Shown: positions 8,994-20,348, counted from the stretch's first letter. The stretch: 64,000 nucleotides of DNA from a bacterium endosymbiont of Escarpia laminata (GCA_003660235.1 QGON01000070.1:1-64000), one strand, 5' to 3'. Made by a program: numbers and translations. The notes: a model not told the origin generated them from the sequence alone.

Positions 8994-10982
8994 TTATGAG
9001 ACCACATTCTGCATAATCGGCAGGCGAATGGTGAAGGTGGTGCCTTTGCCCTCTTCACTCTCCACATCGATGGTGCCATCGTGCTTGTCCACGATTGCCG
9101 ACCAGGCAATCGTCAGCCCCTGGCCTGATCCCTTCCCCACCTCCTTGGTGGTAAAGAAGGGATCGAATATCCGTTTTTGAATCGCCTCCGGGATTCCTTT
9201 TCCGGTATCACTGACCCTGATCTCCGCCCACTCCCCGTCCTGCCGGGTGGTAATCCGGATCTCACCCTTCTCCCCACTCTCTCCCGCTACATCAGTAATC
9301 GCATGGGCCGCATTCACGATCAGATTCAGCATCACCTGGTTGAATTCACCGGCCAGCGCCGGCACCTGCGGCAGTGCGGGATCCAATGCAGTAATCAGCT
9401 CGGCACTGTATTTCCATTCGTTGCGTGAGACATCGATGGTAGTCTCGATCATCCTGTTGAGGTCCGTCGGTGTTTTCTCCGCCGTTCCTGGATGAGAGAA
9501 TTCCTTCATTGCCTGGACGATCCTGGCGATCCGTCCCAAACCCTCCAGGGATTGCTCGACGGCCTGGGGAATCTCCTCTTTCAGGTAGTCGATGTCGATC
9601 TCTTCTGCCAGCTCCTTCACCTCCTTGAGCTCTATCTGGGGGATAGGGCCATCGACTGCTGTCTCGACCAACCGATCATAGGCCACCAGCAAGCGGCCAT
9701 AGTCTGCAAAGGCTTCTCTTAGAAAGTGAGTGTTGTCGTTGACAAACTGGGTGGGGGTGTTGATCTCATGGGCAATACCGGCGGCAAGCTGTCCCACCGC
9801 TTCCAGTTTTTGGGCATGACGCAGTTGTACTTCCATGCTCTGGCGCTCTTCAAGGGACAACCTGTGTTCAATGTTGGAGCTGATATCCTGGCTGATAGCT
9901 TCGAGCAGAGAACCTTTTCCATATTCAAATAATTCCGATTCATCCGATGGACCTCCTGCCAGGTAGACGATGTCAATAGCTCCAACGGCCTCCCCATTGA
10001 TGATGATCGGAACAGACACTTTTTGCGGGCCGTCCTGATAGTGTTCTGTCTGATAGCATTCGTCATTAAAGGTGATTCTTGCGCAGGTCTCCCTCTCGTC
10101 CGACCATGAAGACAATACGGACATGAGGATGGCGTTAAAGACCTCCTCCAATGGACTAGCGGGATTGGCCAGGATTGACGAAACGAGATACAAGACCTGT
10201 AGTTCGTTAGCACGCTCGGACACACGCTGTTCCAGTGTCTCATTGAGTGCACTCAACTCAGCCTGGGTTTCTTGCCGGGCAGCCACCTCGTCCTGAAGTT
10301 GCTCCACATGTTCACTCAACTCATCGAGCAGGGCCTGGTTTTTAAACCGGTAGCCAAGCGACTCCCTGATGGTGTTGTGATAATTACGCGCAACCAGGAA
10401 CAATAAACTGGGATAGAGCAGCAGCAGGAGACCCAGACCGTCATAAGCCCCCTCTTTCTGAGCCAGCAGGATGCCGGCGATAGGCAGCAGAAGGGGAAAC
10501 AGGAAGGCGGCAAAAGTGGAGAGCCGGGGGGCGTTGGAAGAGATGGCTCCCGCGCCCATACCGGCCAGTGCGATAATCAGCAGCACCTGGTAGGCAACCG
10601 GCCATCCTGGACTCCATAAAGTGGCCACCGAGCCCCAGCAGATACCGGCGGAAAGTGCGCCTGCCGTATACAGCGTACCCCACCGACCAACGTTTATGCT
10701 GGTGACATCCACCCGTCGAAAAGCAGCAATCAGCAGCCCACGCAGGATGGTAACCAGCAGCAGCACGGAAAACCAGGCCAGCAGCCAGCCGTGATCCGCC
10801 GCCTGCCAGAGGAATCCCACCAGGATAAGGGCCACGATAAAGCTACCGCCAAGGGCCTCTGGTGCCTGCCGATACAACAGTCGGACCAGCTCAAGTTCGA
10901 TTTCCCGGGGTTTCCTGAGGTTGGCAGCAGCCCCCTGCTTAGCGTTACCAAACCCGCCAGACTGTTTATTTGCATCATTCAT
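8994..10982 (-). CDS. Membrane sensor histidine kinase
   Basis: N-terminal multi-TM, coiled coil, HisKA box AVGQLAAGIAHEINTPTQFVNDN, HATPase motifs DTGKGIPEAIQKRIFDPFFTTKEVGKGSGQGL. Confidence 0.88.
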   Translation of the reverse strand: MNDANKQSGGFGNAKQGAAANLRKPREIELELVRLLYRQAPEALGGSFIVALILVGFLWQAADHGWLLAWFSVLLLVTILRGLLIAAFRRVDVTSINVGRWGTLYTAGALSAGICWGSVATLWSPGWPVAYQVLLIIALAGMGAGAISSNAPRLSTFAAFLFPLLLPIAGILLAQKEGAYDGLGLLLLLYPSLLFLVARNYHNTIRESLGYRFKNQALLDELSEHVEQLQDEVAARQETQAELSALNETLEQRVSERANELQVLYLVSSILANPASPLEEVFNAILMSVLSSWSDERETCARITFNDECYQTEHYQDGPQKVSVPIIINGEAVGAIDIVYLAGGPSDESELFEYGKGSLLEAISQDISSNIEHRLSLEERQSMEVQLRHAQKLEAVGQLAAGIAHEINTPTQFVNDNTHFLREAFADYGRLLVAYDRLVETAVDGPIPQIELKEVKELAEEIDIDYLKEEIPQAVEQSLEGLGRIARIVQAMKEFSHPGTAEKTPTDLNRMIETTIDVSRNEWKYSAELITALDPALPQVPALAGEFNQVMLNLIVNAAHAITDVAGESGEKGEIRITTRQDGEWAEIRVSDTGKGIPEAIQKRIFDPFFTTKEVGKGSGQGLTIAWSAIVDKHDGTIDVESEEGKGTTFTIRLPIMQNVVS

Positions 10983-12834
10983 GGTGCAACTTTCCTTCGG
11001 GCTTCACTGGCAGCCGGATAATGAAGGTTGTGCCTTTGCCCTCTTCGCTCTCTACATCGATGGCGCCGCCGTGCTTGTCCACGATTACCGACCAGGCGAC
11101 CGACAGCCCCTGGCCTGTTCCCTTTCCCACCTCTTTGGTGGTAAAGAAGGGATCGAATATCCGTTTTTGAATCGCCTTCGGAACCCCTTTCCCCGTATCG
11201 CTAATGGTGATCTCCGCCCACTCCCCATCCCGCCGGGTGGTAATCCGGATCTCACCCATCTCTCCACTCTCTCCCACTACATCACCAATCGCATGGGCCG
11301 CGTTCACGATCAGGTTCAACATCACCTGGTTGAATTCACCGACCAGCACCGGCACCTGCGGCAGTGCGGGATCCAACTCCGTAATCAGCTCAGCACTGTA
11401 CTTCCATTCGCTGCGGGAGACATCGATGGCGGTCTCGATCGCCCGATTGAGGTCGGTCGGTGTCTTCTCCTCCGTTCCCGGGTGGGAGAACTCCTTCATC
11501 GCCCGCACGATTCGGGTAATCCGCTCCAATCCCTCCAGAGACTGTTCGACGGCTTGTGGAATCTCCTCTTTCAGGTAGTCGAGGTCGATCTCTTCCGCCA
11601 GTGTCCTGACTTCATCCACCAGCGCCTCCGGAACGGTTCCGCTGACTGCTGCATCGGTCAGCCGGTCATAAGCCGTGAGGAGTCGACCGTAGCCTGTAAA
11701 GGCCTCTTGGAGAAAACGCGTGTTATCGCTGACGAACTGGGTCGGCGTATTGATCTCATGGGCTATGCCTGCGGCAAGCTGCCCCACTGCCTCCAGTTTC
11801 TGGGCATGGCGCAACTGGACCTCCATCATTTGTCGCTCCTGCTCGGCCGTCTTCTGTTCGGTGATGTCCCAGAAGATGACGAGAATGCCGGTGGATTTGC
11901 CTTGTTCGTCTTTCAGAGGCGTCTTGACGGTGTGGATGTAGCGTTCTTCACCATCCTTGATGTAGCGCTCATCCAGCTCCTTGATCTTTCCCGACTCCAT
12001 GACGCTCTTATCATCAGTCCGGTATTGTTCTGCCAGCTCTACCGGGTGAAAGTCATAGTCGCTCCTTCCCACCAACGTTGCCGGCGTGATCCCGAGATCA
12101 GCGGCATATTGCCGGTTGCAGGAGACGTAGACCGAGTTGGTGTCCTTGTAAAAGATCCGTTGCGGGAGATTGTCAACCAGCGTCCGGTAGGTATTTCTGC
12201 TTTTGCGCAGGTCCTTCTCCAACTGTTTGCGCTCAGTGATATCCCTGAATGTGACCACGGCCCCTACGGTTTTATCCTCTTCCCGGATTGGTGTGCTGAC
12301 AAATTCCACTTGGAAGCCAGTGCCGTCTTTCCTCCAGAAGAACTCGCCCTCCACTCTGTGGACCTTCCCGTCCCGGTACGTGGCGCAGATGGGACACTCC
12401 TCGACAGGATAAGGGCTGCCATCCCGCTTGGTATGGTGAAAGATTTCATGCTGAGCCCGGCCGATCAGGTCCTTTGGTTTGTGGCCAACCATCCTGGCTG
12501 CGGTGGCATTGATAAAGGTCGTACGCCCCTGTCTATCCACCCCGAAGATCCCTTCACCAGCCGCATTCAAAAGCAGTGCGTTTTGCCGACCAATCTGTGC
12601 CAGTTCCTGTTCGGCCTGATCACGCGCCCTGATATAGGGCTTGATCACCCAATAACTCATGATGGGTGAGACAATCAGGACCAAAACGAAGGCATCGATG
12701 GCTGCTTCCATGCCCGGGGAGGGAATTGGACCCAATACGGACAGGCCCAGCATGATTATGCCTTCAACAAGGAAGACGATGATGGCGATTCGCAGTACTA
12801 GTTGGATATTATTCATGAGTGTCCGTACCCTCAA
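10975..12834 (-). CDS. PAS-domain sensor histidine kinase
   Basis: Two PAS segments, HisKA AVGQLAAGIAHEINTPTQFVSDN, HATPase; kinase half strongly similar to the adjacent kinase. Confidence 0.88.
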   Translation of the reverse strand: MRVRTLMNNIQLVLRIAIIVFLVEGIIMLGLSVLGPIPSPGMEAAIDAFVLVLIVSPIMSYWVIKPYIRARDQAEQELAQIGRQNALLLNAAGEGIFGVDRQGRTTFINATAARMVGHKPKDLIGRAQHEIFHHTKRDGSPYPVEECPICATYRDGKVHRVEGEFFWRKDGTGFQVEFVSTPIREEDKTVGAVVTFRDITERKQLEKDLRKSRNTYRTLVDNLPQRIFYKDTNSVYVSCNRQYAADLGITPATLVGRSDYDFHPVELAEQYRTDDKSVMESGKIKELDERYIKDGEERYIHTVKTPLKDEQGKSTGILVIFWDITEQKTAEQERQMMEVQLRHAQKLEAVGQLAAGIAHEINTPTQFVSDNTRFLQEAFTGYGRLLTAYDRLTDAAVSGTVPEALVDEVRTLAEEIDLDYLKEEIPQAVEQSLEGLERITRIVRAMKEFSHPGTEEKTPTDLNRAIETAIDVSRSEWKYSAELITELDPALPQVPVLVGEFNQVMLNLIVNAAHAIGDVVGESGEMGEIRITTRRDGEWAEITISDTGKGVPKAIQKRIFDPFFTTKEVGKGTGQGLSVAWSVIVDKHGGAIDVESEEGKGTTFIIRLPVKPEGKLHHE

Positions 12835-12845
12835 ATGAAGGATTT

Positions 12846-12915
12846 ATTTCTTTTCCTTCATCCTAGTGAGGCGATGGGTTCCGGCGTCATCCACAAACAG
12901 AACAGGATTTTTCAT
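12846..12915 (-). pseudogene. Response-regulator N-terminal remnant (MKNPVLFVDDAGTHRL...)
   Basis: 23-codon ORF beginning like a receiver domain (VLFVDD), then terminated. Confidence 0.4.
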
Positions 12916-13341
12916 GGCGCGCCAGGCATGGTGCGTAGCGCCTTGACTAGCTCCCTTCCTTTCCGATAAAAAATTTCATTGATGTATGGATGCTATCGTC
13001 AGATAGTGAAGAATCTTTAGGACATCGCGAACAATTGATTTTTCCTCTCTCCTGAAGAATTTCGATGCATTCACTGCCAGCCGTGAAAGATTAAAAGCCG
13101 AGGCTGGCCCCCTCCTGGATCAACAACTGGAGAGAGACGAAGGGCAAGTGGAATTGAAATCTGAAGGCGTCACGCTGAAACAGACGCTGAATGAAGAAGG
13201 TGAATAATTGAGACACTCACAAAGAGCCGAAAAAGAAGTCCGACGGTCAGTGAAATACAGTGAAAGGACAGGAAATCCAGCCTTACGACACCGATAATCG
13301 AACCCTCGTAACCTCTTTAGGGAAATTCTGATTAATTGGGT

Positions 13342-13376
13342 CATTGTCATCTCTCCCTACGGTCGAGATGACAATG
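13342..13376. repeat. Perfect 12-bp inverted repeat (CATTGTCATCTC...GAGATGACAATG)
   Basis: 13342-13353 pairs with 13365-13376; downstream of sbcB; no long T-run. Confidence 0.7.
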
Positions 13377-13438
13377 AATCAGAGGCTCCTAAGCAAACCG
13401 CCTGTCCAAAGTTGACTTACTCTTCACCCATTCACCGA

Positions 13439-14872
13439 TTAACCTGCCAGCTTCTCCGCCCAGGCCAGCAGTTCAGGGATGATTCTGCGCTTCTCCGGCG
13501 GCAGGGATTCGTCCATTTCCATCTCATCCAGACACGCCAGGTAGTCATCCATCGGCAACCCTGCCCCCTCACCCGGCTCAAACAGCCGGGCCTGCCGATA
13601 CTCCTCCCAGCGCCCCCGTTCTTCCTCTGAGAGTGTCTCCGGCCAGTTGCGGGCACGGTAACGAAACAACATCTCCGGTAGCCGCTGATCATCAAAGACC
13701 TGGGAGAAACTGCTCAGATCGCCAGGGACTGTAGCCTTGATCTGTTCCATGCGGCGACGATCATCCGCACTGAAAAAACCACCACCATAGAGATTCTGAT
13801 CGGGATCCGACACCTTTTCAAAGGTGGTCATTTGATGGATGCGGCCGAGCTTTTCCTTCAAACCATCCGCCGCCAGCAAGGTTTGCCTATGCTGCTCACC
13901 CTGTCTGACATCGACCTGCCAGCGTTCGGCAGCCTCTTCTGAGAGGGTATTCACCGGCACCACCACCGGACACTTATTGAGATGCACCGTCTTCAGGGGC
14001 ATCCTCTCCACCCCCTCAGGCAGATCTGCCGCCGGGGTAAAGAGGCGCTGGTGGATCTCATCCTCACTCAGGGTGAGCAGTGGCGTCGGGTCATAACGAA
14101 GATCGAAAACAATCACACCATTGGAGTTGGTGGGATGAGCTGCCAGGGGCATTACCATCGCGATGCAACCGTGCTCGGAAGGATACATCGATGAGACATG
14201 CAGCACCGGCTTGCGTGCCTGCAGATTCAACAACTCCCCCACTGCCTGTTTCTTGCGTAGCCGGAAGATATAGTCGTAAAGCCGCGGCTGTTTCTCCTTC
14301 ACCAGCCGGGCCATGGCAATGGTGGCATGCACATCCGAGAGCGCATCGTGAGCCGATTGATGGGAGATACCATTGGCGGCGGTCAAGTGCTCCAGACGAA
14401 AACTGGGTTTGCCGTCCGGGTGCCGGGGCCATTCGATCCCTTCAGGACGCAGTGCATGGGTCAACCTGACCATGTCGATGATGTCCCAGCGGGAATTGCC
14501 ATTCTGCCACTCACGGGCATAGGGATCGATAAAGTTACGGTAGAACCCGTAACGGGTGACTTCGTCATCGAAACGGATCGTGTTGTACCCCACCCCACAA
14601 GTGCCGGGGCGGGCCATCTCCTGGTGAATGCGTCCCATGAATTCTGCTTCGACCAGCCCCTCTGCCAATGCCTTCTGCGGGGTGATACCGGTCACCATGC
14701 AGGCCTCCGGCTGGGGCAGCATGTCATCGGCGGGTTTGCAGTAGATGACCAGCGGCTCCCCCACCGGGTTCAGATCCTCATCCGTGCGCAGCCCGGCAAA
14801 CTGGGCAGCCCGGTCCCAACGGGGAGTTGCGCCCCAGGTCTCATAGTCGTGCCAGTAGAAGGAGAATGTCAT
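13439..14872 (-). CDS. sbcB: Exodeoxyribonuclease I
   Basis: FYWHDYETWGATPRWDRAAQFAGLRTDEDLNPVGEP, VGYNTIRFDDEVTRYGFYRNFIDPYAREW, SAHDALSDVHATIAMARLVKEKQP: ExoI motifs. Confidence 0.95.
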   Translation of the reverse strand: MTFSFYWHDYETWGATPRWDRAAQFAGLRTDEDLNPVGEPLVIYCKPADDMLPQPEACMVTGITPQKALAEGLVEAEFMGRIHQEMARPGTCGVGYNTIRFDDEVTRYGFYRNFIDPYAREWQNGNSRWDIIDMVRLTHALRPEGIEWPRHPDGKPSFRLEHLTAANGISHQSAHDALSDVHATIAMARLVKEKQPRLYDYIFRLRKKQAVGELLNLQARKPVLHVSSMYPSEHGCIAMVMPLAAHPTNSNGVIVFDLRYDPTPLLTLSEDEIHQRLFTPAADLPEGVERMPLKTVHLNKCPVVVPVNTLSEEAAERWQVDVRQGEQHRQTLLAADGLKEKLGRIHQMTTFEKVSDPDQNLYGGGFFSADDRRRMEQIKATVPGDLSSFSQVFDDQRLPEMLFRYRARNWPETLSEEERGRWEEYRQARLFEPGEGAGLPMDDYLACLDEMEMDESLPPEKRRIIPELLAWAEKLAG

Positions 14873-15032
14873 GGGGGGTAGTGCCCTATCAATGTAATTA
14901 TTACGGGTTCAGCCGCTCATCCCAAGCAAAGCCCAGGGAGAAAAAAGGAAAAGATTATCTGACCCTAAGTTCACTTAATCAACACAAAAATCATCTCTTT
15001 CGAATAAATGCATTAGCAAACCCTGTTTTGCT

Positions 15033-15059
15033 TAAAGGTTTTAAAGGAAGGGCCGATAG
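15033..15059 (+). promoter_or_regulatory. Putative sigma28 (FliA) promoter TAAAGGTT-N11-GCCGATAG
   Basis: Near-consensus TAAAGTTT-N11-GCCGATAA, upstream of the binding-protein gene at 15169. Confidence 0.75.
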
Positions 15060-15168
15060 ATATGTTCAGTAGCGGGTTTCGGACCAAGGATGACCCACTT
15101 TCTGGCTTGGGTATTGACTTAATTTGTTAACCCTATACCCGGTTTTTCAAGGATTTACAGGAGCTGTA

Positions 15169-16344
15169 ATGAACACACCATTTCTTTCTCATTTTCGTAA
15201 AACTGCCATTTCTCTGCTGATCACTTGCACATTTGGCTTTTCTGCTGCTCAGGCGGCTGAGATCAAGGTGGGCATGTCAACCGCCCTGAGTGGCCCTGCC
15301 CAAGCCTTGGGTCAGGACATGAAACAAGGCATTGAAGCATATTTCAACCAAGTCAATAAAAAAGGAATCAATGGCAATACCCTGAAACTGGTTGCCCTGG
15401 ATGATGGCTATGAGCCTGCCAAGGCCGCCCCAAACATGCACAAACTTATCGATGACGAGAAGGTGGTAGCAGTGATGGGGAATGTTGGAACACCCACTGC
15501 GATCGTCAGCGTGCCGATCTCCAATGAGAAAAAGACGCTCTTGTTTGGCGCCTTCACAGGGGCTGGTGTTCTACGCCAATCCCCACCTGACCGCTACATC
15601 ATCAATTACCGGGCAAGCTATGCGGAAGAGACAGCGGCGATGATCGATGGTCTTCTCTCCTCTGGAATCAAAGCCGAAGAGATCGCCTTCTTTACCCAAA
15701 ATGACGGTTACGGTGATGCAGGTTACAAAGGCGCAATGAAGGCTCTGAAGACCAAAGGCGTTGCAAATCCTGAAAAACTGACACACGGCCGCTACACCCG
15801 TAACACGCTGAATGTGGAAGAGGGTCTGGGAACCATCCTTGATGCTGAGGTTGAGCCCAAGGCAATTATCATGGTGGGAGCCTATGGACCCTGCGCCAAG
15901 TTTATAAAAATGGCCAAGGAAGAGCTGCCGGACGCCAAGTTCCTGAATGTCTCATTTGTCGGCAGCACTGCGCTGGCCAAGGCACTGGGCGACAAGGGTG
16001 ACGGCGTCATCGTGACTCAGGTGGTACCGCACTTCAATACCGACCATGCCACAGTGAAAGAGTATCGTGATGCTCTCAAAGCCTATGATGCCAATGCCAA
16101 GCCTGGTTTTGTTTCACTGGAGGGTTATCTGGTAGCCAAGCTGTTTGCTGAAGGTCTAAAAAATGCCGGTTCCAACCCCAACAGAGAGAGCATCGTAGAT
16201 GGGCTGGAGTCTCTGAACGCTCCTAACATTGATATCGGCAGCAAGGTTAGTTTCAGCAAGACAGAGCATCAAGCAAGCCACAAATTGTGGCCGACCATGA
16301 TCAAGCAGGGACAGTTTGTCTCCTTCAACTGGTCTGAAATCTGA
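15169..16344 (+). CDS. Periplasmic ligand-binding protein (ABC/LIV-type, Peripla_BP family)
   Basis: Signal peptide SLLITCTFGFSAAQA; EIKVGMSTALSGPAQALGQDMKQGIEAYFNQVN...VAVMGNVGTPTA. Confidence 0.85.
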   Translation: MNTPFLSHFRKTAISLLITCTFGFSAAQAAEIKVGMSTALSGPAQALGQDMKQGIEAYFNQVNKKGINGNTLKLVALDDGYEPAKAAPNMHKLIDDEKVVAVMGNVGTPTAIVSVPISNEKKTLLFGAFTGAGVLRQSPPDRYIINYRASYAEETAAMIDGLLSSGIKAEEIAFFTQNDGYGDAGYKGAMKALKTKGVANPEKLTHGRYTRNTLNVEEGLGTILDAEVEPKAIIMVGAYGPCAKFIKMAKEELPDAKFLNVSFVGSTALAKALGDKGDGVIVTQVVPHFNTDHATVKEYRDALKAYDANAKPGFVSLEGYLVAKLFAEGLKNAGSNPNRESIVDGLESLNAPNIDIGSKVSFSKTEHQASHKLWPTMIKQGQFVSFNWSEI

Positions 16345-16417
16345 ACCTGAAGCGGGAGAGGTGTGATGGCCACCCCTCCCGCAACTGTTTTGGGTTGCTC
16401 GCTGCATTAAGGAAATA

Positions 16418-18586
16418 ATGATGAAAAAAATCAACATCACAATCAAAGGGCTTTTAGTTGTCTGGGTGCTTATTGCTGTAACAACTGTTTTGATTCTGGT
16501 TCTTACCTCTTTGGACTCCTACCAAAGCGTTTCTAAAAACCAGCAGATAGTAACCGATAAAGCCAAACCACTTCAGGTGGCCAACAACGAGATTAAAAGT
16601 GCCGTTACAGGTGTTATTGGGCGTCAGTTAAGGGTTATCAGCACCGATTCCTCAGAGAAGTTGGCGGGCCTGAAGGATCGTGATGCGTTGGAATCGAGGT
16701 TCACTTCTGCAATGCGCAACGCACGGCAGGCTGCAGGGGACGATAGCAGTGTAATAGAGCCTCTCACTGCACTTGAAGAAGCGTATAAAGTTTTTCTAAG
16801 CGCAGACACCGTTCTATTTGAAAAAAAGAGAACCCTCCTGCAAATCAATAACGAACAGAAAGACTACGCTGAAAAGATGGATTCTTCGATTCAGAATATC
16901 CAAAAGGTTGCCGAAGGCATCGCGGGAAAGATTAACTTCTCCAATAAACGGGCCAAACGGCGTATTCGCAAACTCTACAAAAAGATACAGGATTTACAGG
17001 ATATAGAGGACGTGGAAGAGTCGGAAGCGAAAATTGCATTCCAGTTTCGTGACCAGGTTGGCGAGCAACTATTGAGTCGTTCAGCCGACCTGCAGCAGGT
17101 GAGCGCAGGCATCCGAACCGGAGTCGCCGTTATGGGTAGCTTGGGGCGGCAATTTATGTTGGAGAGCAGTCCCGACATCCTGACCAGCATCAAAGAGAAT
17201 CAACTTACCCAGTTAATCCAGTCAACCAAAGCATCCATTTCCAAGATTGATGAAGGATCAAGAGATGACCCGGAACTCAATACTCAGATAAAGCGTTTGA
17301 ACAGTGATTTCCAACAATTGGTCAATACCCTCATCAACGAAGAAAACTCTATTCTTACGTCACGTAAAAAGGGCCTGAAGGTTACCGCCGAGATGCAGTC
17401 CGCAAGCACTGACGTGCAATCTGCGACAGCGTCAATGGAACAGGCCATCAATGTGGTGGTTCAAGCTGTAGACAAGATTCAGGCAGGTGTTGACGAACAG
17501 GGACATCGGGTAATCAGTGATAGCCGCACCATCTTATTGATAACGGCATCAGTGGCTCTGGTTGTTATAATTTTTATCAGCTTTATTGTCCTGCGCCGGG
17601 TCAATCGTCCGCTGGCAATGGCCACGAAAGCCATGCGTGATTTTGCTCAGGGCAACATTTCAAATCGCATGAATTACAAAGGTAGAGATGAGTTTGCCGC
17701 ATTGGCCCATGACTTTAATGCACTGGCAGAAAACATTTGCGGCCTCATCGAGGATATACATAGATCGAGTAACGAACTCTCATCCGGCGCTGAAAATCTT
17801 TCGTCCATCTCGACCCAGACCAATCTCGGGATAGAGAGGCAGCAGAGTGAAACCACACAGGTGGCCACTGCCATGAATGAGATGGCAGCAACAGCACAGG
17901 AAATGGCGAAAAATGCCAACCATGCAGAACAGGCGGCTCAACAGGCCAATGCTGAGGCAGTCAAAGGGCATGTCGTTGTCAGCGAGGCCGTCAGCGCTAC
18001 AAACGACCTCGCGAGTGAGGTGCAAAATGTATCAACTGCCATCCATAAACTGGAAGATGAGAGTGACTCAATCAGTACTGTGTTGGATGTCATTCGCAGC
18101 ATCGCGGAACAGACTAATCTATTGGCGCTAAATGCCGCTATTGAAGCGGCTCGAGCAGGCGAACAGGGACGTGGATTTGCCGTTGTTGCTGATGAGGTGC
18201 GCACCTTGGCAGGACGAACACAGGACTCAACCCAAGAGATTCAGCAAATCATTGAACGGGTCCAACAAGGCGCTAAAGCGGCTGTCGATGCCATGGAGAA
18301 AGGCAGGGAAAAGGCTACTAATAGTGTGGAAAAAGTTGAAAAAGCAGGAGAAACACTGGGTGAAATTATCCAGGCGGTGGGACAGATCAAAGAGATGAAC
18401 GTCCAGATTGCCACTGCCGTGGAACAACAGGGTGCTGTCGTGGAAGAGATCAACCAGAACGTGGTCTCCATCAATGCACTCGCTTCTCAAACAGCAGATG
18501 GGGCAAAACTCACGGCTACAGCCAGTATGGAGCAAGCTGGCCTGGCGGCTAATTTAAAGAAAATGGCAGCCAAATTTTCCACGTAA
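16418..18586 (+). CDS. Methyl-accepting chemotaxis protein
   Basis: Long periplasmic helical region, HAMP, hairpin tip [40 protein letters not shown]. Confidence 0.95.
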   Translation: MMKKINITIKGLLVVWVLIAVTTVLILVLTSLDSYQSVSKNQQIVTDKAKPLQVANNEIKSAVTGVIGRQLRVISTDSSEKLAGLKDRDALESRFTSAMRNARQAAGDDSSVIEPLTALEEAYKVFLSADTVLFEKKRTLLQINNEQKDYAEKMDSSIQNIQKVAEGIAGKINFSNKRAKRRIRKLYKKIQDLQDIEDVEESEAKIAFQFRDQVGEQLLSRSADLQQVSAGIRTGVAVMGSLGRQFMLESSPDILTSIKENQLTQLIQSTKASISKIDEGSRDDPELNTQIKRLNSDFQQLVNTLINEENSILTSRKKGLKVTAEMQSASTDVQSATASMEQAINVVVQAVDKIQAGVDEQGHRVISDSRTILLITASVALVVIIFISFIVLRRVNRPLAMATKAMRDFAQGNISNRMNYKGRDEFAALAHDFNALAENICGLIEDIHRSSNELSSGAENLSSISTQTNLGIERQQSETTQVATAMNEMAATAQEMAKNANHAEQAAQQANAEAVKGHVVVSEAVSATNDLASEVQNVSTAIHKLEDESDSISTVLDVIRSIAEQTNLLALNAAIEAARAGEQGRGFAVVADEVRTLAGRTQDSTQEIQQIIERVQQGAKAAVDAMEKGREKATNSVEKVEKAGETLGEIIQAVGQIKEMNVQIATAVEQQGAVVEEINQNVVSINALASQTADGAKLTATASMEQAGLAANLKKMAAKFST

Positions 18587-18660
18587 CATCCGCTTAAAAC
18601 GGTTAATCCCGACAGCCTCCTGACTGGAAACAATGACCCGCTGAAATACGGTCGATCATA

Positions 18661-18695
18661 AAAAAACCACCCCGGCTGACAGCGGGGTGGTTTTT
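18661..18695. terminator. Bidirectional rho-independent terminator
   Basis: AAAAAACCACCCCGGCTGACAGCGGGGTGGTTTTT between convergent MCP and rplS. Confidence 0.88.
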
Positions 18696-18724
18696 CAACG
18701 CACGGAAAAAGATAGAGGTCAGAT

Positions 18725-19069
18725 CTAGATCTTTTCCTTGATACGGGCAGCCCTACCGGTAAGACCACGCAGATAGTAGAGTTTGGCCCGCCGCACGTCA
18801 CCACGACGGGTAACCTTGATCTCGGCAACCAGCGGGCTGTAGGTCTGGAATACTCGTTCCACACCTTCGCCATGGGAGATCTTGCGTACGGTAAAGGCGG
18901 AGTCGAGACCGCGATTACGCTTGGCGATCACCACGCCTTCGAAGGCCTGCAGACGCTCACGTTCGCCCTCTTTGATCTTCACCTGCACGACCACGGTATC
19001 TCCGGGGCCAAAATCCGGTATCTCACGACCCATCTGCTCAGCGTTGAGTTCCGCGATGATATTACTCAT
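18725..19069 (-). CDS. rplS: 50S ribosomal protein L19
   Basis: [38 protein letters not shown]; downstream of trmD. Confidence 0.97.
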   Translation of the reverse strand: MSNIIAELNAEQMGREIPDFGPGDTVVVQVKIKEGERERLQAFEGVVIAKRNRGLDSAFTVRKISHGEGVERVFQTYSPLVAEIKVTRRGDVRRAKLYYLRGLTGRAARIKEKI

Positions 19070-19072
19070 GGT

Positions 19073-19834
19073 CTATTGCTCCTGTTCTTGCTCGGCATCT
19101 CCCGACGCGAGACCTATTTCATCTAAAATTGTCTGTTCTTCTGCCGTCATCTGACGGCCTTTCAGCAGATCGGGACGGCGTTCCCGGGTTCGCTTCAGCG
19201 CCTGTTCAAGCCGCCAGTGGCGAATCGCCTCATGGTTGCCGCCCTGTAAAACCGGGGGGACACCCACGCCGTCTATCTGCTCAGGACGGGTATAGTGTGG
19301 ACAATCCAGCAACCCATCCATAAAAGAATCCTGTTCTGCCGAGTCCGCAGCGCCCAGTACCCCAGGCAGCAGGCGGATCACCGCGTCCATCAAAACCATC
19401 GCCGCCAGCTCACCGCCGCTCAGCACATAGTCTCCGATGGACCACTCCTCATCCACGTAGCGATCAATCACCCGCTCATCGATACCTTCGTAACGGCCGG
19501 CGATGAGGATAAGCCGTTGGCCGCTAGTCGCCAGGCTGCGTGCCGCATCCTGGTCAAATCTTTTGCCCTGGGGACTCAGGTAGATCACCTTTGCCCCAGG
19601 CGACGCCTTCCGGGCATCTTCGACAGCCGCCTGCAGCGGTGCGTATTTCATCACCATGCCGGGACCACCGCCGTAGGGCCGGTCGTCCACCGTGCGGTGT
19701 ACATCCGTGGTGTAGTCCCGTGGATTCCAGAGCTTCAGCTCAGCCAGCCCCCGTTCCAGGGCCCGTCCTACAACCCCCTGCGCTTTCAGGGCATCGAACA
19801 TCGGCGGCATCAGACTGATAACGTCGAAACGCAT
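19073..19834 (-). CDS. trmD: tRNA (guanine37-N1)-methyltransferase
   Basis: [16 protein letters not shown]...[15 protein letters not shown]...[13 protein letters not shown]...DYVLSGGE. Confidence 0.97.
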   Translation of the reverse strand: MRFDVISLMPPMFDALKAQGVVGRALERGLAELKLWNPRDYTTDVHRTVDDRPYGGGPGMVMKYAPLQAAVEDARKASPGAKVIYLSPQGKRFDQDAARSLATSGQRLILIAGRYEGIDERVIDRYVDEEWSIGDYVLSGGELAAMVLMDAVIRLLPGVLGAADSAEQDSFMDGLLDCPHYTRPEQIDGVGVPPVLQGGNHEAIRHWRLEQALKRTRERRPDLLKGRQMTAEEQTILDEIGLASGDAEQEQEQ

Positions 19835-19844
19835 CCGGTCCAGC

Positions 19845-20348
19845 CTAGAAATCCGGGTCCCAGTCCACGACCATCAGGCCGTCTTCCAGATCCACACTGC
19901 GGATCGCCTCACCCCAGGTATAGGGAATCAGGCGTTCACGGTCACCCTTGACCACTACTACATCATTGGCACCGGTCTCGAACAGGTGAGACACCTTGCC
20001 CAGTCCAACGCCTTCGACGGTCTCAACCCGCAAACCCTGCAGATCGGACCAGTAAAACTCATTTTTTGCCAGCTTCGGCAACTGATCGCGGCGGATAGCG
20101 ATATCGCACTCCATCAACTCCGCTGCCTGATCACGGTCGTCGCAACCCTCTATAGACGCTACGACACCTTTGCCCTGCCGATGTCCTTCCAGGACCTTTC
20201 TCTCTTCCCAGCCGGTTTTACGCTGCAGATACCAGGGGGAGTACTTGAGTATCCCTTCCCGTGGCATGGTGTGAGAGTAGACTTTGAACCAGCCCCTAAC
20301 CCCGAAAAACCCGGAGATCCTGCCCATAGTCACCATCTCTTCGGACAT
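19845..20348 (-). CDS. rimM: Ribosome maturation factor RimM
   Basis: [20 protein letters not shown]...; rpsP-rimM-trmD-rplS context. Confidence 0.95.
   Translation of the reverse strand: MSEEMVTMGRISGFFGVRGWFKVYSHTMPREGILKYSPWYLQRKTGWEERKVLEGHRQGKGVVASIEGCDDRDQAAELMECDIAIRRDQLPKLAKNEFYWSDLQGLRVETVEGVGLGKVSHLFETGANDVVVVKGDRERLIPYTWGEAIRSVDLEDGLMVVDWDPDF

Noticed and set aside
10921-12669. 582-aa plus-strand ORF
   Set aside because: Antisense shadow of the well-supported histidine kinase genes; no domain pattern; GC-rich antisense frame
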